The translations under genes were made by a program, and so were the position numbers. Positions 27,068 through 35,075 of a stretch of DNA of 55,856 bases are shown here, one piece after another. The stretch is from positions 1 through 55,856 of the IMG/VR virus record IMGVR_UViG_3300025426_000039. The stretch is one strand, 5' to 3'. Under the pieces are notes generated by a model. That model was not told the origin of the DNA and made no database searches. It was given only the letters and a program-made list of their open reading frames with translations. This DNA comes from a virus. Numbering within the stretch: position 1 is the first letter of the stretch; every line of letters begins with the position of its first letter.

Positions 27068-27498
27068 GCAAATACGCCAATGGGATGTTTCAATTAACAA
27101 ACCCAAGCAAATATGTAGGTAAAAAAGATCCACATTATCGTAGTAGTTGGGAACATGCAGTGATGCGTATGTTGGACAACAATCCCTCGATCCTGCAATG
27201 GGCCAATGAATCAATACATATAAATTATCGCAATCCCTTTACTGGCAAGCAAACAATTTATGTGCCTGACTTCTTTGTGATGTACACTGATGCAAATCAA
27301 GCAAAACACGCAGAACTTTGGGAAGTCAAACCCAAAAAAGAAACTACTCTAGAAAATGCTCGCAGTCCCAGAGACAAAGCAGCCGCAGTATTAAACATGG
27401 CCAAGTGGCAGGCCGCAAGAACTTGGTGTAGCGCACACAATCTTCAATTTAGAATATTGACTGAAGAACAAATTTTCCACCAAGGTGTCTCCAAATAA
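27064..27498 (+). CDS. 4: Head completion protein (gp4-like, TnsA-type nuclease fold)
   Basis: Matches T4-like gp4: RSSWEHAVMRMLDNNPSI, then QTIYVPDFFVMY and HAELWEVKPKKE. E30, D69 and E87-x-K89 form the PD-(D/E)xK-type arrangement. gp4 acts late in head maturation; in T4 it is required to complete heads before tail joining and is thought to process or protect DNA ends. Length 144, close to T4 gp4 (150). Start overlaps the preceding stop. Confidence 0.88.
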   Translation: MSKYANGMFQLTNPSKYVGKKDPHYRSSWEHAVMRMLDNNPSILQWANESIHINYRNPFTGKQTIYVPDFFVMYTDANQAKHAELWEVKPKKETTLENARSPRDKAAAVLNMAKWQAARTWCSAHNLQFRILTEEQIFHQGVSK

Positions 27499-27501
27499 AT
27501 A
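27493..27501 (+). promoter_or_regulatory. Late promoter AAATAAATA, leaderless arrangement
   Basis: Overlaps the gp4 stop codon and ends 4 nt before the ATG of the small terminase gene. Confidence 0.6.
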
Positions 27502-27505
27502 AGGT

Positions 27506-28009
27506 ATGACTAAAAAATTAGAAACTTTGCTGAACCTCCCTTCAAGTACCGAAGATGAAGTTACGGCTCAGGAAGCATTGGATTTTATCAAAGAAAACGA
27601 AAACATTCTTGCCGAAGTAGACAGTGCTATAAGCAAGATAGATATTGCACTTCCCACAGTGCGTGATTTGGACACTGCCGATCAAGAGCTTGATGCACTA
27701 GCAGATTTGGCCAGAGACAAAGCAATAGACTTAATGGATTTGGGCATGAATATTGACCCACGTTTTGCTGGGGTTATAATGCAAACTGCCGGGGTTATGT
27801 TGGGGCATAGTATTACAGCAAAAACTGCTAAAATGGATAAGAAGTTAAGAATGATTAACTTACAATTGGCCAAAGCTAGACTTGATCATCAAATCAAGAA
27901 AGATGCCAAAAGCGGATCAGCTGATGCAGATGAGCCCATTGATGGCAAGGGCATTGTGCTAGATCGCAATGAACTATTAAAGCAAATCCTGAACAAGCAG
28001 AACAAATAA
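27506..28009 (+). CDS. 16: Small terminase subunit (gp16-like)
   Basis: The 167-residue protein has the central block RFAGVIMQTAGVMLGHSITA followed by KMDKKLRMINLQLAKARLDH and ends DRNELLKQILNKQ, the pattern of T4-like gp16 (164 residues in T4). It forms a ring that regulates DNA recognition and stimulates the large terminase. Mostly helical with a coiled-coil core. The large subunit lies 5 kb downstream rather than adjacent as in T4. Confidence 0.85.
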   Translation: MTKKLETLLNLPSSTEDEVTAQEALDFIKENENILAEVDSAISKIDIALPTVRDLDTADQELDALADLARDKAIDLMDLGMNIDPRFAGVIMQTAGVMLGHSITAKTAKMDKKLRMINLQLAKARLDHQIKKDAKSGSADADEPIDGKGIVLDRNELLKQILNKQNK

Positions 28010-28020
28010 TATTAAACTCT

Positions 28021-28028
28021 ACTAAATA
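28021..28028 (+). promoter_or_regulatory. Putative late promoter ACTAAATA
   Basis: Lies 20 nt before the next ATG pair, followed by ATAGGATC. Confidence 0.6.
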
Positions 28029-28048
28029 TACAATATAGGATCATGACA

Positions 28049-28678
28049 ATGAAACCATTCCAATCTTACGTCTTTGAATTGCAAAGACCACACGAATTCC
28101 GTATTAAGTTAGCCGGTGTCAATCCCAAAGGCGAAACTATGGACAAAATCAAAATGGCATTAGAAACTTACCAATTGGAAAGTATCAGTGCAGTTAAAAG
28201 TTTGCCAATTCAAGAGCACAGAGAATTTCCACAATGGGGCGGTGCTTGTGAGTGCTGGACATTTGATATTAAAGTTGCATATCCTGCAACCAATATTGCT
28301 ATTATGCAGACACTAAAAGAACGTGCACAATTAAATCCAAGTTGGATGCATGTACGCAATTTACATGAAGCAGAATTTACTGAAGAAGCTGAATCAGTTG
28401 GACATGACCAAAAAGGTGCATTGCTTGATGATCCAGAATTAAAAGACGTTAAAGGTGCACAAGAGTTAGTTGGCCCGGGACGTGTTGCAAGCCTAATTGC
28501 AGAACTAGAAAAACATACACGCAAATTTGAAACTGCTGGCAGTGATTCTAATGGTGACAAAGTGTTTGAAAAAGGCACTACTAAAGGCACAACAACAAAC
28601 GATAAAAAAGTCCCACAAGGAAATACTAGTACTATGGGCACAACAAAAAATAAACTGCAAGGTAAAAGAGGACAATAA
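28049..28678 (+). CDS. Probable head-associated protein with capsid-targeting-like start (209 aa)
   Basis: Two ATGs (28043 and 28049) are possible; the second gives better spacing from AGGATC and an N-terminus MKPFQSYVFE that lines up with the T4 capsid-targeting peptide MKTYQEFIAE. Residues ~10-95 look like a folded alpha/beta domain (FRIKLAGVNPKGETMDKIKM; FPQWGGACECWTFDIKVAY), while the C-terminal ~60 residues are low-complexity and basic (KGTTTNDKKVPQGNTST). No function recognised. It sits directly before the 777-residue gene (2 nt gap) in the packaging module. Confidence 0.6.
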   Translation: MKPFQSYVFELQRPHEFRIKLAGVNPKGETMDKIKMALETYQLESISAVKSLPIQEHREFPQWGGACECWTFDIKVAYPATNIAIMQTLKERAQLNPSWMHVRNLHEAEFTEEAESVGHDQKGALLDDPELKDVKGAQELVGPGRVASLIAELEKHTRKFETAGSDSNGDKVFEKGTTKGTTTNDKKVPQGNTSTMGTTKNKLQGKRGQ

Positions 28679-28680
28679 TA

Positions 28681-31014
28681 ATGAGCCAAAACCACCCACA
28701 CGATAACATTTATAATATTTTAGGTAAGTTGAAAGCTCTTGAGCCAACCCCTGCAGAAACTGTAAAAGCCAAAGCACAACAAATACGTGAAAGCGTAGAT
28801 GCACAAGGCAGTATACTTAAAGGTTTACGTGAAGTAAGCGATGTTGAACAACGTTTATCACAAATGTTTGCTGAAACTAAAAAAGTTTCTGAATCACAGG
28901 GTATGTCGGAAGGCGATGACAACTACTGGGAAGAGATTCAAGACATAATGCGAAAATACGGATTGAGCAAACAAGAAGCTCTTGAGTATTATTATTATGA
29001 AAGAGATGATGCCAAAGATTGGAAAGACATGGAACGCCAAGATGCCGAAGATAATCGAGATGTAGCGGAATGCGCCATGTGTGAAGAAGGTACTTGTACT
29101 GAACACGGTGTAGCGGAAGGTCAAGCAGACCAAGTTAAAAATATTGTTAAGAAGAACGGTAAGCCCGTTGGCGAAATTGGCACGGATCCCGAAGCAAGTC
29201 CTGGAAATGGTAATTGGTATGTAAAACACTATGCGTCAGGGTATGATGTAGTAGGGTTTAATAATGCAGAAGAAGCATTAGCAGAATTAAAGCATTGTAT
29301 GGAGCAAGGTGTGGCGGAAGGCACAATCCACAAAGGCACATACGGCACAAGTTATGATCCCAGCGACGAAGAGAAAAAAGACAAGCCCAAGCATGTACCC
29401 CGCAAGGGCGAAGCAGGTGCACGTAGCAAAGCAGAAAGACAAGCCGCAGGAGATGTTGCTCCCGATCTAGACACCAGTCGTTTGGGACCAAACCCTTTCT
29501 CACAAAAAGTTGTTAAACAACCAGACGTCTGGAAAGGACCAGTAACAAAGATCTCGGGCGCACGCAGCGATGACACAACCAATGCCGACGACACTGGCGA
29601 TACTCCCGAACAACGTGCCAATAAATTAAAAGCCAAATTTAAAAAGACCGGAAAAATTGGCGAAACCAATTTGAGTCTAAGTGAAAGTTTAGCACGAGTA
29701 GAGCGTAAAGTAATACTTGAAGCCAACTTAAAAGAATTAACAAAACAACATCACATGACTATGGATGAGATGTTAGAGTGTTTACGTAACGATGCACAAG
29801 CCTATAAGACTCATGGTCACATGAGCTCCTTGTTACGTGACTGTATGGACATGCATACACACAACAAGAGTTATATGCCAGCATTAGCTGACGAAGGTAC
29901 AGAAAAACCTGGTATGATGAGTCAAGTAGGTCAAGCAATTAAAACTGGTGCAAAACATGTAGCACATGGTATTAATAAAGTAGTAGGGCATCCATCAGAT
30001 GACGAATTATTGGATCGATTACATCAAGACAGTGCAGATGGTCCAGACGCAATTGATCAACACTTTCCACGAGCTCCTGGTCAGTTCAATGAAGAACTAC
30101 AAAAACTAGCTGAACTAGCTGGATTGACATTGGAAACCAATGATGGCGATTTAGCCAATAATTATCCTCCATACGATAAAGTAACACGAGGTGATGTTAT
30201 TGCAGGACGTTTAGGACATGACCAAGAAGGCGGAAAAAAGGAATTTGATGAAGCCGATATGGAAGAGGGAAACCTGTATGCTTACAATGTTTTAAAAGCC
30301 AAACAAGCTGGAAAAACAAAAGCCGACTTAGATGGTGACGGAACATTAGATACAGTTAAAGAAGACCCAATGGCCGATAGCAATGATGTAGTTTCTGTAA
30401 ACGAACTACGTCGCTTGGCCGGAATGCCAGTTGATGAAACCGGAGGTGAGGACGACTGGAATGATTCTTTAGACGGCGAGCGTGAAGATCCCAATGGTTG
30501 GGACGATGATTTGCAAGCCATAACAGATCAATATTGTGATTTGTATTATCAATCACACGAGGGGTACGGCAATGACAATGAAGATCCAGAACAATTTTTT
30601 GGCAAAATAGAATCACAACTACAAGCAATTGAGAATGATGTTGCTGAAAAATTTGGACCCGAAGCAGTGGCCAAAATGAAAAAAGCCGCAATGCATGAGT
30701 ATTGGGGAAATGATCAAGATTTAGATGAAGCCGATGCTCCTGAAGCCGATGCTCCTGTAGTTGAGCCAAAAACACAACCAGTAAACAATGCTGAGCATAA
30801 CAAGCATTATAGTATTAACACTATCGACAACGATGGCGAGGGCGACAGTGGACGCAAGCGCATGTATCCACCATCAGGCGGTGCTGCTCCGGGCGCAGAC
30901 AACGGCATGACTGAACCTGCACGTAAAATGCCAATTAAAGATGGCGTTAAAGAAAGTGCACTTGAATCACGTTTGGCTGCTGAATACGCAAGTATTAAAA
31001 AGACAACACGATAA
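28681..31014 (+). CDS. Large acidic modular protein, possible processed polyprotein (777 aa)
   Basis: Hydrophilic, strongly acidic protein with no enzyme motif seen. It contains three short linkers of one type: SQGMSEGDD (~77), EHGVAEGQAD (~142) and EQGVAEGTIH (~209), separated by small modules including an FNNAEEALAELKHCMEQ segment. Other modules: a basic linker rich in Lys/Pro/Arg (~residues 220-330), a His/Met-rich helical stretch (HHMTMDEMLECLRNDAQAYK, ~355-375), a second ELAGLTLETND motif and NELRRLAGMPVDETGG (~575), which recurs in the 140-residue gene at 31924. Repeated VAEG sites could be cleaved by a prohead-type protease. Virion or scaffold role is inferred from location between terminase genes. 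Confidence 0.6.
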   Translation: MSQNHPHDNIYNILGKLKALEPTPAETVKAKAQQIRESVDAQGSILKGLREVSDVEQRLSQMFAETKKVSESQGMSEGDDNYWEEIQDIMRKYGLSKQEALEYYYYERDDAKDWKDMERQDAEDNRDVAECAMCEEGTCTEHGVAEGQADQVKNIVKKNGKPVGEIGTDPEASPGNGNWYVKHYASGYDVVGFNNAEEALAELKHCMEQGVAEGTIHKGTYGTSYDPSDEEKKDKPKHVPRKGEAGARSKAERQAAGDVAPDLDTSRLGPNPFSQKVVKQPDVWKGPVTKISGARSDDTTNADDTGDTPEQRANKLKAKFKKTGKIGETNLSLSESLARVERKVILEANLKELTKQHHMTMDEMLECLRNDAQAYKTHGHMSSLLRDCMDMHTHNKSYMPALADEGTEKPGMMSQVGQAIKTGAKHVAHGINKVVGHPSDDELLDRLHQDSADGPDAIDQHFPRAPGQFNEELQKLAELAGLTLETNDGDLANNYPPYDKVTRGDVIAGRLGHDQEGGKKEFDEADMEEGNLYAYNVLKAKQAGKTKADLDGDGTLDTVKEDPMADSNDVVSVNELRRLAGMPVDETGGEDDWNDSLDGEREDPNGWDDDLQAITDQYCDLYYQSHEGYGNDNEDPEQFFGKIESQLQAIENDVAEKFGPEAVAKMKKAAMHEYWGNDQDLDEADAPEADAPVVEPKTQPVNNAEHNKHYSINTIDNDGEGDSGRKRMYPPSGGAAPGADNGMTEPARKMPIKDGVKESALESRLAAEYASIKKTTR

Positions 31015-31040
31015 TATTATTGTGCGGGGCAATCCCGTAC

Positions 31041-31048
31041 AATAAATA
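31041..31048 (+). promoter_or_regulatory. Putative late promoter AATAAATA
   Basis: Ends 7 nt before the in-frame GTG at 31056. Confidence 0.5.
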
Positions 31049-31055
31049 TTTGTCT

Positions 31056-31844
31056 GTGGACAAATCTCAACTTTCTCCTGTAGAACAAATTGAATATTAT
31101 TTGGGCAAAGACCGTTTGCCCAATCTCCATTGGCGTCCAGAACTTCCGCATATTAAAACTATTCCACCAAGAACAGATGTACCTATTCCTTTTAGTAGAA
31201 CATTTATGCTTGATGGCGTGAGCCATACAGTAAATAATCTTGGATACAGAGCCAATTATGATTATAATTTTAAAGAGTTAAAAACAAAAAAAATTATTTT
31301 GTTACTTGGTGACAGTGATACTTTTGGACGTGGTGTTGAATTTAGTGATTTGTATTCTACAAAAATGCAAAACAAAACCACATACCATGTGCTCAATATG
31401 GGAGTATCAGGTACTAGTAATGATGGTATGGCTAGAGTGGGAGTTAAAACGCTACTGGCATTACAACAATCAATTGAGCATGTATGTGTGCTTTGGCCAG
31501 TTCAATCGTTAAGAGAATTTGTTAGTAAACAGTTTGAGTCCGGAGTGCACAATTTATCAACTACTGTACCTTACCAAGATTGGTGGGAGCATATAGATTG
31601 GGTTAGTAATAATTATAACTATCAAAAGAATCGAATCTTACTAGAGCAAACAACGCTGAATGTAGGAGCCAAGTTCCATGATCTTATTATTAATCGCTAT
31701 GATAAAAACTCTACAGTAACATACAACAGTTTTCAAAACAATGAAATTACAGAACTAACCGCAGACTCACATACTGCAATAGCCGAATATTTTTTACGTA
31801 AAATCAATAACCAACCCAGTTTATATCAATCAATGCAGTCGTAG
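31056..31844 (+). CDS. SGNH/GDSL-type hydrolase
   Basis: The segment IILLLGDSDTFGRG (GDS at residues ~85-87) is block I of SGNH hydrolases, followed by NMGVSGTSNDG (~115-125) and a C-terminal DSH (~237-239), giving the Ser-Gly-Asn-His layout. Such enzymes deacylate esters on lipids, peptidoglycan or polysaccharides; in phages they may modify surface sugars. The GTG start is my choice because a late element is just upstream; an earlier in-frame TTG at 31020 would put the promoter inside the gene. The 3' end of the gene overlaps a tRNA-like sequence. Confidence 0.7.
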   Translation: MDKSQLSPVEQIEYYLGKDRLPNLHWRPELPHIKTIPPRTDVPIPFSRTFMLDGVSHTVNNLGYRANYDYNFKELKTKKIILLLGDSDTFGRGVEFSDLYSTKMQNKTTYHVLNMGVSGTSNDGMARVGVKTLLALQQSIEHVCVLWPVQSLREFVSKQFESGVHNLSTTVPYQDWWEHIDWVSNNYNYQKNRILLEQTTLNVGAKFHDLIINRYDKNSTVTYNSFQNNEITELTADSHTAIAEYFLRKINNQPSLYQSMQS

Positions 31845-31906
31845 TTTATATTGGTAAAACGCAACTCCACGTTGTCAAGAGGGTTCAACTCCCGCCCGAC
31901 TGCTCC
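31832..31906 (+). tRNA. Degenerate tRNA-like gene, possibly tRNA-Trp(CCA)
   Basis: Acceptor arms GCAGTCG and CGACTGC pair perfectly, followed by T and CCA; the D-arm GTTT/AAAC has a GG in its loop, and the T-loop TTCAACT is near consensus. The anticodon arm is irregular: CAAC/GTTG closes only a 5-nt loop, or a 7-nt loop CTCCACG reads CCA (Trp) with a weak stem. One extra base lies between T-arm and acceptor. The 5' half overlaps the SGNH gene stop. It may be decaying or specialised. Confidence 0.5.
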
Positions 31907-31911
31907 AATTG

Positions 31912-31918
31912 GTAAATA
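31912..31918 (+). promoter_or_regulatory. Late promoter GTAAATA, leaderless arrangement
   Basis: Ends 5 nt before the ATG at 31924; lies directly behind the tRNA-like sequence. Confidence 0.65.
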
Positions 31919-31923
31919 TTATT

Positions 31924-32346
31924 ATGAAACAATATAGAATAACCAGTGCCAACTTTGTTCCTCAGGGTGAAACAGGCGAGGCAGATGCTTATATAGATCC
32001 AAGCGAATTAAACGAGCTTAAACGTCTAGCCGGAATGCCAATTGTGGAAAATGGTGGTATGACCAGTAATGGCGCAGGCCCTGTTGGAGGCAATTTAGAT
32101 AATGTTCCCCAAGCACAAGAAACTGGCATTACAAGTCCAGTAGGCAGTTTGCAACACCGATTGGTTAAAGAGCGCCGTCAATTAGAGCACGAATTTGCAG
32201 TTCAGCCTGGAACTGATATTTGGTTTATTATTAATTTTACAATGCCCAAAGATGGCAAGCAGTTAAGAGATTATGTTGAAAAATATCTCGAAGAAAACCC
32301 GGAGTACAAGCCTAAACTTGCTCCGGGCGCTACTGACACAGAATAA
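31924..32346 (+). CDS. Small protein sharing an RLAGMP module with the 777-aa protein (140 aa)
   Basis: Start at 31924 is supported by the late element 5 nt upstream. Residues ~27-44 (ELNELKRLAGMPIVENGG) closely match NELRRLAGMPVDETGG in the large acidic protein, suggesting a shared sorting or binding module. The C-terminal half is a compact segment (TDIWFIINFTMPKDGKQLRD) with no family recognised. It converges with the HNH gene 2 bp away. A late, virion-associated role is inferred. Confidence 0.6.
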   Translation: MKQYRITSANFVPQGETGEADAYIDPSELNELKRLAGMPIVENGGMTSNGAGPVGGNLDNVPQAQETGITSPVGSLQHRLVKERRQLEHEFAVQPGTDIWFIINFTMPKDGKQLRDYVEKYLEENPEYKPKLAPGATDTE

Positions 32347-32348
32347 CT

Positions 32349-32873
32349 CTATCGACTAGCAACCTTTTTATCAGTACCCAAGTATTGATTCCATGACTCT
32401 TGTCTAACAGTAAACGGCATTTCCTTCCACTTCTTGACTAGTGCATAGTAATCGGGCTTGTAGGGCTTGATACGGGGTAGGATGTTGGTTTTACTGCCTT
32501 TATTAAAGTTACAGGTCTTACAAGCAGTTACGCAGTTAGTCCAATTGGTCTTACCACCACTAACACGTGGAAGAACGTGATCAATTGTTAAGTCTTCAAA
32601 GTCGTAGACTTCATTGCAGTACTGGCATTGAAACAAGTCACGTAGGTACATGTTGTAACGACTAAAGCGCACACCCTTTTTAAAGTGAAAGTAGTCTTTG
32701 GTAACGCATACTGATGGAACATTGATGGTTAAATGCTCTGAACGGATCAGCCAATCCGGATAAGTTTCCAGCACATTGACCCTGCCCAAAAACATAAGTT
32801 TGATAGCATGTTGCCAATCTATTACACTCAATGGCAGGATTGAAATTGGTTCGTAGTTACTGTTGAGCAACAA
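32349..32873 (-). CDS. HNH endonuclease
   Basis: Contains C83-x2-C86, the HNH core LTIDHVLPRVSGGKTNWTNC (His99, Asn113) and C118-x2-C121 with N122/N124, a McrA-like HNH with a zinc site. The N-terminal 80 residues (MLLNSNYEPISILPLS; WQHAIKLMFLGRVNVLE) match a widespread HNH subfamily found in bacteria and phages. It is divergent from the large terminase, separated by 73 bp. It could be a homing-type enzyme or assist packaging like HNH proteins next to terminases in other phages; the sequence does not decide. Confidence 0.88.
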   Translation of the reverse strand: MLLNSNYEPISILPLSVIDWQHAIKLMFLGRVNVLETYPDWLIRSEHLTINVPSVCVTKDYFHFKKGVRFSRYNMYLRDLFQCQYCNEVYDFEDLTIDHVLPRVSGGKTNWTNCVTACKTCNFNKGSKTNILPRIKPYKPDYYALVKKWKEMPFTVRQESWNQYLGTDKKVASR

Positions 32874-32910
32874 AGTATCACTAATTTTGATTACCTCTTT
32901 TGGAAACGGT

Positions 32911-32918
32911 GTTAAATA
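32911..32918 (+). promoter_or_regulatory. Putative late promoter GTTAAATA for terminase
   Basis: Lies 28 nt before the ATG of the large terminase in the divergent gap. Confidence 0.55.
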
Positions 32919-32946
32919 TACTTATATTATATAGTAAAAATCATTT

Positions 32947-34506
32947 ATGAGCAAAGATTTAGAAACCGCAATTATCCGCAATCCCTATCAAAAAATGAGC
33001 ATGACTGAGGAGCAGATTCTTGAGTTTGCTCGTTGTGCTGATCCTGTGACCGGTCCTGAATATTTTCTGACCAATTACTTTTATATCCAGCATCCTACCA
33101 AGGGAAGTATTCAGTATAAGCCCTACGAATACCAAGTACGCTTAATTGATGCGTATCACAATAACAGATTCAGTATCAGTCTAATGCCTCGCCAGACTGG
33201 TAAGACCATTAGTGCCGCAGGATACTTGTTGTGGTTTGCGATGTTTGTTCCAGATTCAACTATTCTTGTTGCAGCACACAAGTATTTGGGTGCACAAGAA
33301 ATTATGCAACGTATCCGATACAGTTACGAGAACTGTCCGGACTTTATACGTGCCGGAGTTACTAGTTATAACAAAGGCAGTTTAGATTTTGAAAATGGAT
33401 CAAGAATAGTAAGTCAAACAACAACAGAAAATACCGGTCGTGGTATGTCCATATCACTCTTATATTGTGACGAGTTTGCGTTCGTACGGCCCACTATTGC
33501 TAGTGAGTTTTGGACTTCTATTACACCTACATTGTCAACTGGTGGTAAGTGTATTATTACAAGTACCCCCAACAGTGATGAAGATCAGTTTGCACAGATA
33601 TGGCGTGCCGCCAATGACTGCTTCGACGAGTATGGAAATACAACCACACTGGGTAAAAACGGATTTAGAGCTTTCTCTAGTAAATGGCAAGAAACCCCGG
33701 GACGTGATGAAGCATGGGCGGCACAAATGCGTAGTCAACTTGGAGAAGAACGTTTTAGACGTGAGATGGAATGTGAATTCATTATCTTTGACGAGACACT
33801 GATCAATTCGTTGCACTTAGTGGAAATGGCCGGCATTGAACCCATAGAACGCCAAGGACAAATACGTTGGTATAAAAAGCCTGAAAAAAATTGCACCTAT
33901 GTTGTAGCACTAGATCCAAGTTTGGGTACTGGTGGAGACCCTGCAGGTATACAAGTATTTGAACTACCCGGATTAAAACAAGTAGCAGAATGGAGTCATA
34001 ATAAAACTATTGTTCAAAGGCAAGTTGTTATCATGCAAGAGATATGCAAATACTTAACTGAGTTTGTTGGCCCAGAAAGCATATACTGGAGCGTTGAAAA
34101 TAACACTCTAGGCGAAGCAGCATTGGTTGTTATTAATCAAATGGGCGAAGAAAACATTCCGGGTATATTTTTAAGTGAAAGTAGAAAGGTAAGTGGATCT
34201 CGTTGGCGTAAAGGATTTACTACAACAAACAAAAGTAAACTTGCGGCATGTGCTAAATTAAAAAGTCTAGTAGAAACCAAACGCATGAAAATTGCATCTA
34301 AGTTGCTGGTGTCTGAGCTTAAAAACTTTGTTGCTAAGGGGCACAGTTATGAAGCAAAACTTGGCGAACACGATGACTTGGTAATGGCAACGTTATTGGT
34401 AATTAGAATGATACAGTATATACAAGACTTTGATTCCAATGCCGATGCAGAATTGCGAGATAATATAGATGCTTTTGTTGAGCCAATGCCTTTTATAATG
34501 GCTTAG
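32947..34506 (+). CDS. 17: Large terminase subunit (gp17-like)
   Basis: ATPase motifs: MPRQTGKT (residues 80-87, Walker A), LLYCDEF (171-177, Walker B with catalytic acid), IITSTPNS (coupling motif, ~204-211). Nuclease domain starts at VVALDPSLGTGGD (D323), with a late acidic pair in GEHDDLVMA. This is the T4-type packaging motor that translocates DNA into the prohead and cuts the concatemer. Length 519 is shorter than T4 gp17 (610), as is common in marine relatives. Followed after 1 nt by the oxygenase gene. Confidence 0.95.
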   Translation: MSKDLETAIIRNPYQKMSMTEEQILEFARCADPVTGPEYFLTNYFYIQHPTKGSIQYKPYEYQVRLIDAYHNNRFSISLMPRQTGKTISAAGYLLWFAMFVPDSTILVAAHKYLGAQEIMQRIRYSYENCPDFIRAGVTSYNKGSLDFENGSRIVSQTTTENTGRGMSISLLYCDEFAFVRPTIASEFWTSITPTLSTGGKCIITSTPNSDEDQFAQIWRAANDCFDEYGNTTTLGKNGFRAFSSKWQETPGRDEAWAAQMRSQLGEERFRREMECEFIIFDETLINSLHLVEMAGIEPIERQGQIRWYKKPEKNCTYVVALDPSLGTGGDPAGIQVFELPGLKQVAEWSHNKTIVQRQVVIMQEICKYLTEFVGPESIYWSVENNTLGEAALVVINQMGEENIPGIFLSESRKVSGSRWRKGFTTTNKSKLAACAKLKSLVETKRMKIASKLLVSELKNFVAKGHSYEAKLGEHDDLVMATLLVIRMIQYIQDFDSNADAELRDNIDAFVEPMPFIMA

Positions 34507-34507
34507 T

Positions 34508-35071
34508 ATGCAACTAATAAACATTACCGATCGGCTATATCAAATTGAGAATATTTTACCAAACTCTCTAGTAACGCAACTGCTTGAATTAGATTGGGCG
34601 TCGATACCTTGGCGTCGTGGATTAAAACAAGAAACGTGGCCAAGACGTAATCTAATTACAACAAACATACAAATACTAGAACAAGTACAACAGTCAATTT
34701 GGGATCAAATTCCAATAATTGAAACACAATGTAATATAGAATTTGCAATAAAATATCCGCCAACGCAATGGTGGATTGACGAGCCAGGATTTGACGTTGA
34801 TATACATACCGATGGAGAATTGCCCGGGGCCATACAATTATTTTGGTTCGGTGCAGGGCCCGAATGGGGCACAGTATTTTACAATAGCAAACAACCAACA
34901 GATATACTGTATCAATTTCCCTTTAGGGCTAATACAGGATATATGATGCTAAATGGCGCTAATTCTGACGGTAGCCAACCCCTACAGTGGCATGGAATGT
35001 TAAATAAAGTGCCCCAAAACACATACCGAGTTACAAGTTATACTAATTTAAGTAGCTATCACGCTAAATAA
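34508..35071 (+). CDS. 2-oxoglutarate/Fe(II)-dependent oxygenase-like protein
   Basis: The iron-binding triad is visible: H100-x-D102 in DVDIHTDGELPG and H162 in LQWHGM, with R174 (TYRVTSYTNLS) placed to bind 2-oxoglutarate. Such oxygenases hydroxylate proteins, nucleic acid bases or small molecules; many T4-like marine phages carry several. The substrate is unknown. The gene starts 1 nt after the terminase stop, suggesting late co-expression and perhaps a virion protein substrate. Confidence 0.75.
   Translation: MQLINITDRLYQIENILPNSLVTQLLELDWASIPWRRGLKQETWPRRNLITTNIQILEQVQQSIWDQIPIIETQCNIEFAIKYPPTQWWIDEPGFDVDIHTDGELPGAIQLFWFGAGPEWGTVFYNSKQPTDILYQFPFRANTGYMMLNGANSDGSQPLQWHGMLNKVPQNTYRVTSYTNLSSYHAK
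35063..35070 (+). promoter_or_regulatory. Late promoter GCTAAATA, leaderless arrangement
   Basis: Overlaps the end of the oxygenase gene and ends 5 nt before the ATG at 35076. Confidence 0.65.
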
Positions 35072-35075
35072 CATT

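Noticed and set aside
28865-30840. Antisense open frames opposite the 777-residue protein
   Set aside because: No ribosome binding sites or late elements; the sense frame is continuous and compositionally coherent.
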